Source of the DNA: Buttiauxella agrestis
GTDB lineage: Bacteria; Pseudomonadota; Gammaproteobacteria; Enterobacterales; Enterobacteriaceae
NCBI RefSeq assembly: GCF_900446255.1
Contig: NZ_UIGI01000001.1
Coordinates: forward strand, 4,056,763-4,120,762
Reading direction: 5' to 3'
DNA length: 64,000 nt
Notes under the pieces: model-generated
Told to the model about the DNA's origin: nothing
Seen by the model: only the letters and a program-made list of their open reading frames with translations
Database searches by the model: none
Program-made: the position numbers and the translations under genes
Shown: positions 9,260 through 19,007 of the stretch, in pieces
Layout of the letters: each line of letters starts with the position of its first letter
Position numbering within the stretch: the stretch's first letter is position 1

Positions 9260-10963
9260 ATGAAGTTGCCCTTTAAGCCTCATATTCTTGCCCTCATTTG
9301 CAGTGTTGGAATTTTAGCGGCGTCCGGCGTTGTGTATGTGAAAAGCCAGACAACGCCTGTAACAACACCCGCGGCGCAGACCACGCAACCCGCTCCAGTG
9401 GCACAAACTGCTCCGGCTGCAACGCCTGCACCGACCGCTGCGGCAGTCGCGCAACCGGCCTACAGCACGGCACAACTCGACCAATGGGTTGCACCTGTAG
9501 CGCTCTACCCTGACCCACTTTTGTCTCAGGTATTAATGGCGGCCACTTACCCCGCTAACGTGGTTCAGGCGGTACAATGGTCGCGTGATAACCCAAAACT
9601 TGAGGGTGATGCGGCGATTCAGGCCGTGGCAAATCAACCATGGGATCCGAGCGTAAAATCTCTGGTCGCCTTCCCGCAGTTAATGGCCTTGATGGGTGAA
9701 AACCCGGAATGGGTACAAAATCTGGGGGATGCATTTTTAGCCCAGCCACAAGATTTGATGGATTCAGTGCAGAAGTTGCGTTTGCTGGCGCAGCAAACCG
9801 GCGCTTTAAAAACTACGCCACAACAAACGGTCACGAGTACGCCTGTCACCGTAAATCAGAATACGACGGTTGCCGCGCCTGCAAGTTCCGGCTCCTCTTC
9901 GTCTTCATCAAAAACCGTCGCAGCGGCTCCAGCGCAGACGGTGATTAAAATCGAGCCGACTGACCCGCAAGTGGTGTATGTCCCGACCTACAATCCATCC
10001 ACGGTATATGGCACCTGGCCTAATACTGCTTATCCCCCGACGTATCTCCCGCCACCTCCGGGGGAACAATTCAGCAACAGCTTTGTGAATGGCCTCGGGT
10101 TCAGCCTGGGTATTGCAACCACCTATGCGATATTCAGCAATATCGACTGGGATGACGACGATTATCACCATAATGGTGATTATCATGGTGGCGGTAACGG
10201 CAATAACATCAATATTAACAACGTGAATAACTTCAACCGTATCTCCGGGCAAAATATTCAGGATCGCAATAATATAGCCTGGCAGCACAACCCGGCTTAT
10301 CGCAATGGCGTGCCTTATAACAACAGCAATGTTGCCCAGCGCTACCATCAGACCAACGTCGCAGGCGGTTTGAGCTCCACTCAAAGAGCGCCCGTTAACC
10401 GTGATGCCCAGCGACAAGCGGCGGCCACACAATTGCAGCAAAACAAGGGGCGAATTGATGCAGCCGCTCCGCAATTGGCTTCTCGTGATACCCAACGTAA
10501 GGCCTCTTCGCAGCAATTGAACCAGATTGCCCAGCGGAATAATTACCGTGGCTATGATTCGCAAAGTGCGGATTCACGCCGCAATACTGCGAAGCAACAG
10601 TTCAACCAATCCGCGAATCAGCAACAACGCCGGGACACGGCTAAAACTCAGTTGCACAACCCGACAGCACAGCAACAACAGCGCCGCGATAATGTGAAAT
10701 CGCAAGAACATCGTCAGACTTCACAGCAGCAGCAACAGCGTCGCGAAACGGCTCAGCAACACCGCAGCAGTAATAATCTCGGCCAGACACAGCGAGCGGT
10801 ATCACGTCCGAACGCGTTTAGCGGGAATGACAGTCGCTCTCCTTCCTGGCAGGCACAAAACCAGCGCGGGCAGCAAAGTCTGAATCGCTCATCGGCTCAT
10901 CGTGAGCAACGTAGCCCGTCAAGAGAACATAATTCTGGGCATCGTGAATTTAATCGCCGTTAA
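9260..10963 (+). CDS. yacH: YacH, DUF3300 family exported protein
   Basis: A 567-aa protein of unknown function in the same place and relative orientation as E. coli yacH. It has an N-terminal hydrophobic segment (about 7-28), an Ala/Pro/Thr-rich linker, and the DUF3300 core (about 70-290: LDQWVAPVALYPDPLLSQVL, MAATYPANVVQAVQW). After that come Asp/His/Gly/Asn-rich low complexity around 295-325 and a very Gln/Arg-rich tail with repeated QQQQRRDTAK-like units (about 445-510). A good ribosome site (AGGAG) precedes the ATG. The DUF2950 gene follows 11 bp later, suggesting one transcript and a shared envelope role. Confidence 0.9.
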   Translation: MKLPFKPHILALICSVGILAASGVVYVKSQTTPVTTPAAQTTQPAPVAQTAPAATPAPTAAAVAQPAYSTAQLDQWVAPVALYPDPLLSQVLMAATYPANVVQAVQWSRDNPKLEGDAAIQAVANQPWDPSVKSLVAFPQLMALMGENPEWVQNLGDAFLAQPQDLMDSVQKLRLLAQQTGALKTTPQQTVTSTPVTVNQNTTVAAPASSGSSSSSSKTVAAAPAQTVIKIEPTDPQVVYVPTYNPSTVYGTWPNTAYPPTYLPPPPGEQFSNSFVNGLGFSLGIATTYAIFSNIDWDDDDYHHNGDYHGGGNGNNININNVNNFNRISGQNIQDRNNIAWQHNPAYRNGVPYNNSNVAQRYHQTNVAGGLSSTQRAPVNRDAQRQAAATQLQQNKGRIDAAAPQLASRDTQRKASSQQLNQIAQRNNYRGYDSQSADSRRNTAKQQFNQSANQQQRRDTAKTQLHNPTAQQQQRRDNVKSQEHRQTSQQQQQRRETAQQHRSSNNLGQTQRAVSRPNAFSGNDSRSPSWQAQNQRGQQSLNRSSAHREQRSPSREHNSGHREFNRR

Positions 10964-10974
10964 AAGGAGGCATC

Positions 10975-11823
10975 ATGAAAAATCGCATGAAGTTAAGTGC
11001 ATTAGTAATGCTTATGTTGCCTGCTTTCGTTCAGGCACAGCAGATGTTCAACACCCCTGAGTTGGCGGCCCAATCATTTGCCACCGCAGTAATAAGCCAG
11101 GATGAAGCGGCGCTGACGGAAGTGCTGGGCGATAACTGGCGGCACTATCTGCCCGATGAAAAAGCCGATCCTGAAGCCGTCGCCCGTTTTGTTCGTGACT
11201 GGAAAGTCAGCCATAAGATTGACGAACAAGGCGATACCGCGCATTTGAATGTCGGACAAGAAAACTGGCAGTTGCCGATTCCGATGGTGAAAACACAGGC
11301 AGGCTGGCATTTCGACATGCAGCGAGCGGCCGATGAAATTCTTACCCGCACTATCGGTCTGAACGAACTGTCTGCCATTCAGGCAGTTCAAGCCTACGTT
11401 GCGGCGCAGCAGGATTATTATCAGCTAGATCAGCAGTACGCTCAGAAGTTTGTCAGCACCGAAGGCAAGAAAGATGGGTTGTACTGGCCCGCAGTGCCTG
11501 GCGAAGCACCCAGCCCTCTCGGCCCAAGCTTCAGTCCGGTACAACCTGGCATGGGCTATCACGGCTACCATTTCCGGATCCTGACCGCTCAGGGGGCTGA
11601 CGCTCCGGGTGGTGCGAAGAACTATATTAGCGACGGGAAAATGGCGGAGGGTTTTGCGTTAATCGCCTGGCCTGTTGAATACGGGGAAACTGGCGTTACA
11701 ACCTTTATGGTGAATAACCAGGGCGTGGTTTATCAAAAAGATTTAGGGGAAGAAACGGCTGAGAAAGTGCAGGAAATAAAAGAATTCAATCCGGATAAAA
11801 GCTGGCAGGAAGAGCAACAATAA
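10975..11823 (+). CDS. DUF2950 family exported protein
   Basis: A 282-aa protein with a cleavable signal peptide (ending FVQAQQ near residue 22) and a DUF2950-type body (TPELAAQSFATAV, then GYHGYHFRILTAQGADAPGG and FALIAWPVEYGETGVTTFMV). Function unknown. DUF3300 and DUF2950 genes are often adjacent in proteobacteria, and here they are 11 bp apart with a strong AAAGGAGG ribosome site. K-12 has yacH but, as far as I recall, no DUF2950 gene beside it. A shared terminator with lpd follows. Confidence 0.88.
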   Translation: MKNRMKLSALVMLMLPAFVQAQQMFNTPELAAQSFATAVISQDEAALTEVLGDNWRHYLPDEKADPEAVARFVRDWKVSHKIDEQGDTAHLNVGQENWQLPIPMVKTQAGWHFDMQRAADEILTRTIGLNELSAIQAVQAYVAAQQDYYQLDQQYAQKFVSTEGKKDGLYWPAVPGEAPSPLGPSFSPVQPGMGYHGYHFRILTAQGADAPGGAKNYISDGKMAEGFALIAWPVEYGETGVTTFMVNNQGVVYQKDLGEETAEKVQEIKEFNPDKSWQEEQQ

Positions 11824-11828
11824 CCCAA

Positions 11829-11857
11829 TAAAAAACCCGCCTCGGCGGGTTTTTTTT
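11829..11857. terminator. Bidirectional terminator between DUF2950 gene and lpd
   Basis: The hairpin CCCGC-CTCG-GCGGG (11836-11848) is flanked by an A run on the left and an eight-base T run on the right, so it can end transcripts from both convergent genes. Confidence 0.9.
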
Positions 11858-11869
11858 ACCATCAGGCGA

Positions 11870-13294
11870 TTACTTCTTTTTCGCTTTCGGGTTTGGCAGG
11901 TCGGTGATGCTACCTTCAAAGATCTCAGCAGCCAGACCTACAGACTCGTGCAGAGTCGGGTGCGCGTGGATGGTAAGCGCGATGTCTTCAGCGTCACAAC
12001 CCATTTCGATAGCCAGACCGATTTCACCCAACAGCTCGCCGCCGTTAGTCCCGACAATCGCACCACCGATAACACGGTGAGTTTCTTTGTCGAAGATCAG
12101 TTTTGTCATACCGTCTGCGCAATCGGAAGCGATAGCACGGCCAGAAGCAGCCCACGGGAAGGTGGCTGTTTCGTAGCTGATGCCTTTTTCTTTCGCTTCT
12201 TTCTCGGTCAGACCTACCCATGCAACTTCTGGTTCGGTATAAGCGATTGAAGGAATCACTTTCGGGTCGAAGTAGTGCTTCATGCCGGCGATAACTTCAG
12301 CGGCAACGTGACCTTCGTGAACACCTTTGTGAGCAAGCATTGGCTGGCCCACGATGTCACCGATAGCATAGATGTGCGGCACGTTAGTGCGCATTTGCTT
12401 GTCGGTACGAATGAAGCCACGATCGTCAACTTCAACACCAGCAGCGCCTGCATCCAGCAGCTTACCGTTAGGTACGCGGCCGATTGCCACCAGAACCGCG
12501 TCGTAACGCTGTGGTTCAGCTGGGGCTTTTTTGCCTTCCATGGTGACGTAGATGCCATCTTCTTTGGCTTCAACCGCAGTCACTTTGGTTTCCAGCATCA
12601 GGTTGAATTGCTTGCTGATACGCTTGGTGAAGACTTTAACAACGTCTTTGTCGGCAGCCGGGATAACCTGGTCGAACATTTCAACCACGTCAATCTCTGA
12701 ACCCAGCGCATGGTACACCGTACCCATTTCCAGACCGATGATACCGCCACCCATAACCAGCATGCGTTTTGGTACGGCTTTCAGTTCCAGTGCGTCGGTA
12801 GAATCCCATACGCGTGGATCTTCATGCGGAATGAATGGCAGCTGAATCGGACGAGAACCCGCCGCGATAATTGCGTTGTCGAAAGTGATAGTCGTTGGAC
12901 CATTTTCGCCTTCAACAACCAGGGTGTTAGCGCCGGTAAATTTACCCAAGCCAGTCACCACTTTAACTTTACGACCTTTCGCCATACCAGACAGGCCACC
13001 AGTCAACTGGTTGATAACCTTTTCTTTCCAGGTACGGATTTTGTCGATGTCAGTTTTCGGTTCGCCGAAAACAATACCGTGCTCAGCCAGTGCCTTCGCT
13101 TCTTCGATAACTTTGGCAACGTGCAGCAGGGCTTTAGAAGGGATACAGCCAACGTTCAGACAAACACCACCGAGGGTGCTGTAACGTTCTACAATGACGG
13201 TCTCCAGACCTAAATCAGCGCAACGGAAAGCAGCAGAGTAACCTGCCGGGCCTGCCCCAAGTACGACGACCTGAGTTTTGATTTCAGTACTCAT
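11870..13294 (-). CDS. lpd: Dihydrolipoamide dehydrogenase (E3)
   Basis: A 474-aa FAD enzyme that reoxidises dihydrolipoyl groups with NAD+ in the pyruvate and 2-oxoglutarate dehydrogenase complexes and the glycine cleavage system. Visible are the FAD-binding GAGPAG (13-18), the redox disulfide in GGVCLNVGC (Cys45, Cys50), the NAD-binding GGGIIGLE and the C-terminal HAHPTLHE active-site base. Two ATG codons are adjacent; the second (13294) is chosen because GAGG is 5 nt before it and the length then equals E. coli Lpd. It has its own upstream region after the aceF terminator. Confidence 0.97.
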   Translation of the reverse strand: MSTEIKTQVVVLGAGPAGYSAAFRCADLGLETVIVERYSTLGGVCLNVGCIPSKALLHVAKVIEEAKALAEHGIVFGEPKTDIDKIRTWKEKVINQLTGGLSGMAKGRKVKVVTGLGKFTGANTLVVEGENGPTTITFDNAIIAAGSRPIQLPFIPHEDPRVWDSTDALELKAVPKRMLVMGGGIIGLEMGTVYHALGSEIDVVEMFDQVIPAADKDVVKVFTKRISKQFNLMLETKVTAVEAKEDGIYVTMEGKKAPAEPQRYDAVLVAIGRVPNGKLLDAGAAGVEVDDRGFIRTDKQMRTNVPHIYAIGDIVGQPMLAHKGVHEGHVAAEVIAGMKHYFDPKVIPSIAYTEPEVAWVGLTEKEAKEKGISYETATFPWAASGRAIASDCADGMTKLIFDKETHRVIGGAIVGTNGGELLGEIGLAIEMGCDAEDIALTIHAHPTLHESVGLAAEIFEGSITDLPNPKAKKK

Positions 13295-13332
13295 CATGAC
13301 CTCTTTATTATTCTCCGCCTGCAGTCTACAAA

Positions 13333-13350
13333 ATTGTTAACAATTTTGAA
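13333..13350. promoter_or_regulatory. 18-bp perfect palindrome upstream of lpd
   Basis: AAAATTGTTAACAATTTT reads the same on both strands and lies about 40 bp in front of the lpd start. The same motif is remembered from the E. coli lpd promoter region, where the surrounding sequence is different and longer. This suggests a conserved operator or promoter element. It is not the PdhR consensus. Confidence 0.55.
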
Positions 13351-13415
13351 ACAAAAACGGCAAGCGAATTGTCCTTTGCATCAGATAATCTCGAACTACA
13401 TCACGAGATTACCAG

Positions 13416-13445
13416 AAAAAAGCCGACCGAAGGGTCGGCTTTTTG
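13416..13445 (-). terminator. Terminator between aceF and lpd
   Basis: On the minus strand the stem AAGCCGACC (paired arms at 13433-13441 and 13420-13428) is followed by a run of T (13416-13421). It allows aceEF to be transcribed separately from lpd, as in E. coli where lpd also has its own promoter. Confidence 0.85.
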
Positions 13446-13447
13446 GC

Positions 13448-15334
13448 TTACATCACCAGGCGGCGAATATCGGCCAGCGTGTTGTTGATGATGGTGATAA
13501 AGCGCGCACCATCAGCACCGTCAATCACGCGGTGGTCGAAGGAAAGAGACATCGGCATCATCAGACGCGGAGTGAACTCTTTACCATTCCAGACCGGCTC
13601 GATAGCAGACTTGGAGACACCCAGGATGGCCACTTCTGGCGCATTAACGATTGGCGCGAAGTGAGTCGTCCCGATACCGCCCAGGCTAGAGATAGTGAAG
13701 CAACCGCCCTGCATTTCGCCAGCAGTCAGCTTGCCATCGCGAGCTTTCTTAGAAATAGCCATCAGTTCACGGGACAGCTCAGAGATGCTCTTCTTGTTCA
13801 CGTCTTTAAAGACAGGAACAACCAGGCCGTTTGGCGTATCAACCGCCACACCGATGTTGATGTATTTCTTCAGCGTCAGCTTCTGGCCGTCTTCTGACAA
13901 GGAGCTGTTGAAGCGAGGCATTTGCTCAAGAGCAGCCGCTACCGCTTTCATGATGAACACCACAGGAGTGAACTTCACGTCCAGCTTGCGCTTGGCTGCT
14001 TCGTCATTCTGCTGTTTACGGAACGCTTCCAGATCGGTGATATCTGTTTTGTCGAAGTGCGTAACGTGCGGGATCATTACCCAGTTACGGCTCAGGTTCG
14101 CACCAGAGATTTTCTGGATACGGCCCAGTTCAACTTCTTCGATTTCACCAAACTTGCTGAAGTCAACTTTCGGCCATGGCAGCATGCCAGGCAGACCGCC
14201 GCCCGTTGCCGCAGCCGGTGCAGATTCTGCACGCTTAACAGCATCTTTCACGTAAGCCTGAACGTCTTCGCGCAGGATACGACCTTTACGGCCAGTCCCT
14301 TTCACTTTCGCCAGGTTCACACCGAACTCACGCGCCAGACGGCGAATCAGTGGGGTGGCGTGAACGTATGCGTCGTTTTCAGCGAATTCAGTTTTGCCGG
14401 AAGCCTGAGCTTGCGCTGCTGCTGGTTTTTGCGCCGCAGCCGCAGGAGCCGGAGCTGCTGCTTCTTGCTTAGCGGCAGGAGCTGCTGGTGCAGCGCCTTC
14501 CACTTCAAAGACCATAATCAGAGAACCGGTAGACACTTTGTCGCCCGTGTTGATTTTGATTTCTTTTACAACGCCTGCGAACGGAGCCGGGACTTCCATA
14601 GAGGCTTTGTCGCCTTCCACGGTGATCAGTGACTGTTCAGCGGCAACTTTGTCGCCCACTTTAACCATCACTTCAGTCACTTCAACTTCGTCACCGCCGA
14701 TGTCTGGCACGTTAACTTCTTTTGAGCCAGATGCCGCTGGTGCAGCAGCCGGAGCCGCTTCAGCTTTAGTTTCTGTTGCAGCCGGTGCCGCACCCGCTAC
14801 TTCGAAGACCATAATCAGAGAACCGGTAGACACTTTGTCGCCCGTGTTGATTTTGATTTCTTTCACAACGCCTGCGAACGGTGCCGGGACTTCCATAGAA
14901 GCTTTGTCACCTTCAACGGTGATGAGCGATTGCTCTGCTTCTACTTTGTCGCCCACTTTAACCATGATCTCAGTGACTTCAACTTCATCACCGCCGATGT
15001 CTGGCACGTTCACTTCTTTAGCCGCAGCGGCTGCCGGAGCGGCCGCTGGCGCTGCTTCTTTCTTCTCTTCAGCCGGAGCTGGTGCAGCTTGCGCTGCACC
15101 TTCGGCGGATTCGAAAATCATAACCAGTTTGCCGGTTTCAACTTTGTCACCAACCGCAACTTTGATCTCTTTGACCACGCCTGCTTGCGGAGAAGGGACT
15201 TCCATTGAAGCCTTGTCACCTTCCACGGAGATGATGGACTGGTCAACTTCAACCTTGTCGCCCACTTTCACCATGATTTCGGTCACTTCAACTTCGTCTG
15301 TACCGATGTCCGGTACCTTGATTTCGATAGCCAT
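13448..15334 (-). CDS. aceF: Pyruvate dehydrogenase E2, dihydrolipoamide acetyltransferase
   Basis: The 628-aa core of the pyruvate dehydrogenase complex, moving acetyl groups from E1 to CoA. It has three lipoyl domains with the modified lysines in [10 protein letters not shown] at 41, 144 and 243, joined by Ala/Pro-rich linkers. An E1/E3-binding domain follows (about 323-365), then the catalytic domain ending in [10 protein letters not shown] with catalytic His601. Lipoyl domains 2 and 3 are almost identical in DNA as well as protein. It lies 15 bp after aceE. Confidence 0.97.
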   Translation of the reverse strand: MAIEIKVPDIGTDEVEVTEIMVKVGDKVEVDQSIISVEGDKASMEVPSPQAGVVKEIKVAVGDKVETGKLVMIFESAEGAAQAAPAPAEEKKEAAPAAAPAAAAAKEVNVPDIGGDEVEVTEIMVKVGDKVEAEQSLITVEGDKASMEVPAPFAGVVKEIKINTGDKVSTGSLIMVFEVAGAAPAATETKAEAAPAAAPAASGSKEVNVPDIGGDEVEVTEVMVKVGDKVAAEQSLITVEGDKASMEVPAPFAGVVKEIKINTGDKVSTGSLIMVFEVEGAAPAAPAAKQEAAAPAPAAAAQKPAAAQAQASGKTEFAENDAYVHATPLIRRLAREFGVNLAKVKGTGRKGRILREDVQAYVKDAVKRAESAPAAATGGGLPGMLPWPKVDFSKFGEIEEVELGRIQKISGANLSRNWVMIPHVTHFDKTDITDLEAFRKQQNDEAAKRKLDVKFTPVVFIMKAVAAALEQMPRFNSSLSEDGQKLTLKKYINIGVAVDTPNGLVVPVFKDVNKKSISELSRELMAISKKARDGKLTAGEMQGGCFTISSLGGIGTTHFAPIVNAPEVAILGVSKSAIEPVWNGKEFTPRLMMPMSLSFDHRVIDGADGARFITIINNTLADIRRLVM

Positions 15335-15349
15335 TTTATTCTTTACCTC

Positions 15350-18013
15350 TTATGCCAGACGCGGGTTAACTTTATCTGCATCGATGTTGAATTTGGTGAT
15401 AGCGTCTGCCACCACTTTCTTATCGATTTCGCCACGTTTAGCCAGTTCGCCAAGTGCTGCAACAACCACATAAGATGCGTCCACTTCGAAGTGGTGACGC
15501 AGGTTTTCGCGGCTGTCTGAACGACCGAAGCCATCAGTACCCAGTACGCGGTAATCACTTGCCGGGATGAAGTTACGGATCTGCTCAGCGAACAGTTTCA
15601 TATAGTCAGTAGATGCCACTGCTGGTGCATCGCTCAATACCTGAGCAACGTACGGTACACGTGGTTCTTCAGTTGGGTGCAGCATGTTCCAGCGCTCACA
15701 ATCCTGGCCATCACGCGCCAGTTCAGTGAAGGACGTTACGCTGAATACATCAGAGCCAACACCGTAATCTTTAGCCAGGATCTGTGCTGCTTCACGTACG
15801 TGACGCAGGATAGAACCGGAGCCCATCAGCTGAACTTTACCTTTGCTACCTTCAACTGTTTCCAGTTTGTAGATACCTTTACGGATGCCTTCTTCCGCGC
15901 CTTCTGGCATGGCTGGCATGTGGTAGTTTTCGTTCAGCGTAGTGATGTAGTAGTAAATGTTCTCTTGCGCTTCACCGTACATACGCACCAGGCCGTCATG
16001 CATGATGACTGCAACTTCGTAAGCGTAAGATGGATCATAAGAGATACAGTTAGGGATAGTCAGAGACTGAATATGGCTATGGCCATCTTCGTGCTGCAGA
16101 CCTTCACCGTTCAGTGTGGTACGACCGGAAGTCCCGCCGACCAGGAAGCCACGCGCCTGTTGGTCACCCGCTGCCCAGCACAGGTCGCCGATACGCTGGA
16201 AACCGAACATAGAGTAGTAGATGTAGAACGGGATCATTGGCAGATCGTTGGTGCTGTAAGAGGTCGCAGCAGCCAGCCAGGAAGAACCTGCGCCCAGCTC
16301 GTTGATACCTTCTTGCAGGATCTGGCCTTTCTCGTCTTCTTTATAGTATGCAACCTGCTCACGGTCCTGCGGGGTGTACTGCTGGCCGTTCGGGCTGTAA
16401 ATACCAATCTGACGGAACAGACCTTCCATACCGAAAGTACGCGCTTCATCGGCAATGATTGGAACCAGACGGTCTTTAATAGACGGGTTCTTCAGCATTA
16501 CGTTCAGGGCACGAACGAAAGCGATAGTGGTGGAGATTTCTTTGTTCTGCTCTTCTAACAGAGAGCTGAAGTCTGCAAGCGTTGGCAGTTCCAGTTTCTC
16601 GGTGAATTTAGGCAGACGAGTCGGCAGGTAGCCGTTCAGTTTTTCGCGCTGACCATGCAGATATTTGTACTCTTCGCTGCCTTCTTCGAACTTAATGTAT
16701 GGCAGTTTTTCGATATCAGCATCAGCAACAGGCACATTGAAACGGTCGCGGACATAACGCACGCCGTCCATGTTCATTTTCTTAACCTGGTGCGCGATGT
16801 TTTTACCTTCGGCAGTTTCACCCATGCCATAACCTTTAACGGTATGCGCCAGGATGACAGTTGCTTTGCCTTTGGTTTCTTGTGCATTTCGCAGTGCAGC
16901 GTAGATTTTCTTCGGATCGTGGCCGCCACGGTTCAGTGCCCAAATCTCATCGTCGGACATATCTTTAACCAGTGCAGCAGTTTCTGGATAACGACCGAAG
17001 AAGTGCTCACGAACGTATGCACCGTTTTTGGATTTGAAGGTCTGGTAGTCACCGTCAACGGTTTCGCCCATCAGTTGCAACAGTTTGCCGCTGGTATCTT
17101 TACGCAGCAGTTCGTCCCAACGAGAGCCCCAAATCACTTTAATCACGTTCCAGCCAGCACCCGCGAAGATACCTTCCAGTTCGTTAATGATTTTGCCGTT
17201 ACCGGTTACTGGGCCATCAAGACGCTGCAAGTTACAGTTGATGATGAAGCACAGGTTGTCCAGTTTTTCACGAGTTGCGATGGTGATCGCACCTTTAGAT
17301 TCTGGCTCATCCATTTCACCGTCGCCCAGGAACGCGTAAACACGCTGTGCGGAGGTGTCTTTCAGACCACGGTGTTCCAGGTATTTCTGGAATTTAGCCT
17401 GATAGATTGCACCAATTGGACCCAGACCCATAGATACGGTCGGGAACTGCCAGAATTCAGGCATCAATTTCGGGTGCGGATATGAGGACAGACCATTACC
17501 GTGAACTTCCTGACGGAAATTGTTCATCTGGTCTTCAGTCAGGCGGCCTTCAAGGAAAGCTCGTGCGTAAACGCCTGGGGAGATGTGGCCCTGGAAGTAC
17601 ACCAGATCGCCGCCATCTTTCGCATTGCGTGCGCGGAAGAAGTGGTTGAAACACACGTCATACACGGTTGCAGAAGACTGGAAAGAGGACATATGGCCGC
17701 CCAGATCGAGGTCTTTTTTAGACGCACGCAGGACGGTCATGATGGCGTTCCAACGGATAGCAGAACGAATACGGCGTTCCAGCTCCAGATTCCCCGGGTA
17801 TTCCGGTTCATCTTCAACGGCGATGGAGTTTACGTACTGGCGGGCTGCAGAACCTGCTGCGATTTTAACTCCACCTTTACGGGCTTCGCTCAGTAACTGA
17901 TCAATCAGGTACTGTGCGCGCTCAACACCTTCTTCACGGATGACCGATTCGATCGCCTGTTGCCAGTCGCGAGTTTCGATCGGATCCACGTCATTTGGGA
18001 AACGTTCTGACAT
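15350..18013 (-). CDS. aceE: Pyruvate dehydrogenase E1 component
   Basis: The 887-aa homodimeric thiamine diphosphate enzyme that decarboxylates pyruvate and acetylates the lipoyl groups of AceF. The length equals E. coli AceE. The ThDP motif is visible as GDGEMDEPES leading to FIINCNLQ, and conserved regions such as SSFQSSATVYDVCFNHFF and GGTSGRTTLNGEGLQHEDG are intact. It is the second gene of pdhR-aceE-aceF, with a 149-bp gap after pdhR. Confidence 0.98.
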   Translation of the reverse strand: MSERFPNDVDPIETRDWQQAIESVIREEGVERAQYLIDQLLSEARKGGVKIAAGSAARQYVNSIAVEDEPEYPGNLELERRIRSAIRWNAIMTVLRASKKDLDLGGHMSSFQSSATVYDVCFNHFFRARNAKDGGDLVYFQGHISPGVYARAFLEGRLTEDQMNNFRQEVHGNGLSSYPHPKLMPEFWQFPTVSMGLGPIGAIYQAKFQKYLEHRGLKDTSAQRVYAFLGDGEMDEPESKGAITIATREKLDNLCFIINCNLQRLDGPVTGNGKIINELEGIFAGAGWNVIKVIWGSRWDELLRKDTSGKLLQLMGETVDGDYQTFKSKNGAYVREHFFGRYPETAALVKDMSDDEIWALNRGGHDPKKIYAALRNAQETKGKATVILAHTVKGYGMGETAEGKNIAHQVKKMNMDGVRYVRDRFNVPVADADIEKLPYIKFEEGSEEYKYLHGQREKLNGYLPTRLPKFTEKLELPTLADFSSLLEEQNKEISTTIAFVRALNVMLKNPSIKDRLVPIIADEARTFGMEGLFRQIGIYSPNGQQYTPQDREQVAYYKEDEKGQILQEGINELGAGSSWLAAATSYSTNDLPMIPFYIYYSMFGFQRIGDLCWAAGDQQARGFLVGGTSGRTTLNGEGLQHEDGHSHIQSLTIPNCISYDPSYAYEVAVIMHDGLVRMYGEAQENIYYYITTLNENYHMPAMPEGAEEGIRKGIYKLETVEGSKGKVQLMGSGSILRHVREAAQILAKDYGVGSDVFSVTSFTELARDGQDCERWNMLHPTEEPRVPYVAQVLSDAPAVASTDYMKLFAEQIRNFIPASDYRVLGTDGFGRSDSRENLRHHFEVDASYVVVAALGELAKRGEIDKKVVADAITKFNIDADKVNPRLA

Positions 18014-18162
18014 GGGTGGTATTCCTTATCTGTGTCTAATACGTTGATTATCTGGAACCTGTCCCATTGTGCTTTCCTTGGAAAAACACAATAAGACAGG
18101 TTCTGCGTTTAGTTGCCGCGCTCTAAAAATTGGCGCTTTTGAGAACCTGAAATTTCAGACTC

Positions 18163-18927
18163 TTATTCCTTACGTTGCTGTAAGCGCCGCAGAGAACGTT
18201 CTCGACGACTCTGTTCGCGGCTGCGATCCAGCAATATTTCTTCGATAAATGCCAGGTGACGGTGCGACGCTTCGCGCGCCTGCTCCGGCTGGCGAGCCAT
18301 AATCGCCGCAAAAATGCTGGCGCGATGGCTGCTCACTTGCGCCAGCATTTCACGGCGCGCATAGAGCAATTCAAAATTCTGACGAACGTTTTGTTCGAGC
18401 ATCGGTGACATGCAGCGCAACAAGTGTAGTAGCACAACGTTGTGGGCGGCTTCCGTCACGGCGATTTGGTACTGCATAACCGCATCGGACTCAGCGTCCA
18501 GGTCACCAGATTCTTGTGCTTGTTGAATAGCAAAATGGCAGTCGCCAATACGTTTGAGATCTTCGTCCGTACCACGCAATGCCGCGTAATACGCCGCGAT
18601 ACCTTCAAGTGCGTGGCGGGTTTCGAGCAGATCAAACTGGGATTCAGGATGGTCAGACAGCAGTTCGACCAGCGGGTCGCTTAAACTTTGCCAAAGACTG
18701 TTCTGGACAAAAGTACCGCCGCCCTGACGACGAAGCAGGAGTCCTTTCGCTTCGAGACGCTGAATGGCCTCGCGCAGTGAAGGACGAGAAACGTCGAATT
18801 GTTTCGCCAATTCGCGTTCTGGTGGGAGTTTTTCGCCGGGACGCAAGGTTCCCTCGAGGATGAGAAACTCCAACTGCTGCTCAATCACATCGGATAATTT
18901 TGGTTGGCGGATTTTGCTGTAGGCCAT
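18163..18927 (-). CDS. pdhR: Pyruvate-responsive transcriptional repressor PdhR
   Basis: A 254-aa GntR-family (FadR subfamily) regulator that represses pdhR-aceEF-lpd and respiratory genes until pyruvate binds. It has an N-terminal winged helix-turn-helix (about 10-75, [28 protein letters not shown]) and a C-terminal FCD ligand domain. The start [12 protein letters not shown] at 18927 is chosen because it has AGGGA close upstream and gives the E. coli length. The frame is open 28 codons further, but that stretch is poor in family similarity. A PdhR operator lies upstream. Confidence 0.97.
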   Translation of the reverse strand: MAYSKIRQPKLSDVIEQQLEFLILEGTLRPGEKLPPERELAKQFDVSRPSLREAIQRLEAKGLLLRRQGGGTFVQNSLWQSLSDPLVELLSDHPESQFDLLETRHALEGIAAYYAALRGTDEDLKRIGDCHFAIQQAQESGDLDAESDAVMQYQIAVTEAAHNVVLLHLLRCMSPMLEQNVRQNFELLYARREMLAQVSSHRASIFAAIMARQPEQAREASHRHLAFIEEILLDRSREQSRRERSLRRLQQRKE

Positions 18928-18990
18928 GTGTTCCCTGTTTCTGCCATTAGCGCTTATGCCCTTCAAACTTGAAATTATTCGGGCAAAGTC

Positions 18991-19007
18991 AATTGGTATG
19001 ACCAATT
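18991..19007. promoter_or_regulatory. PdhR operator upstream of pdhR
   Basis: AATTGGTATGACCAATT is an inverted repeat matching the PdhR consensus ATTGGTnnnACCAAT exactly in its arms. It lies about 65 bp upstream of the pdhR start, consistent with autoregulation of the pyruvate dehydrogenase operon. Confidence 0.9.

Noticed and set aside
9908-10564. A 218-residue hydrophobic-looking frame antisense to yacH
   Set aside because: Its composition is the complement of the Gln/Asn/Asp-rich yacH sequence, and there is no start signal.
14538-15473. A 311-residue open frame on the plus strand, Ser/Thr/Ala-rich
   Set aside because: It is antisense to the repetitive aceF coding sequence. Its low-complexity composition is the mirror of the lipoyl domains and linkers, and it has no ribosome site.
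15677-16558. A 293-residue frame antisense to aceE
   Set aside because: It lies wholly within conserved aceE coding sequence on the opposite strand; such frames are common in GC-biased codon patterns.
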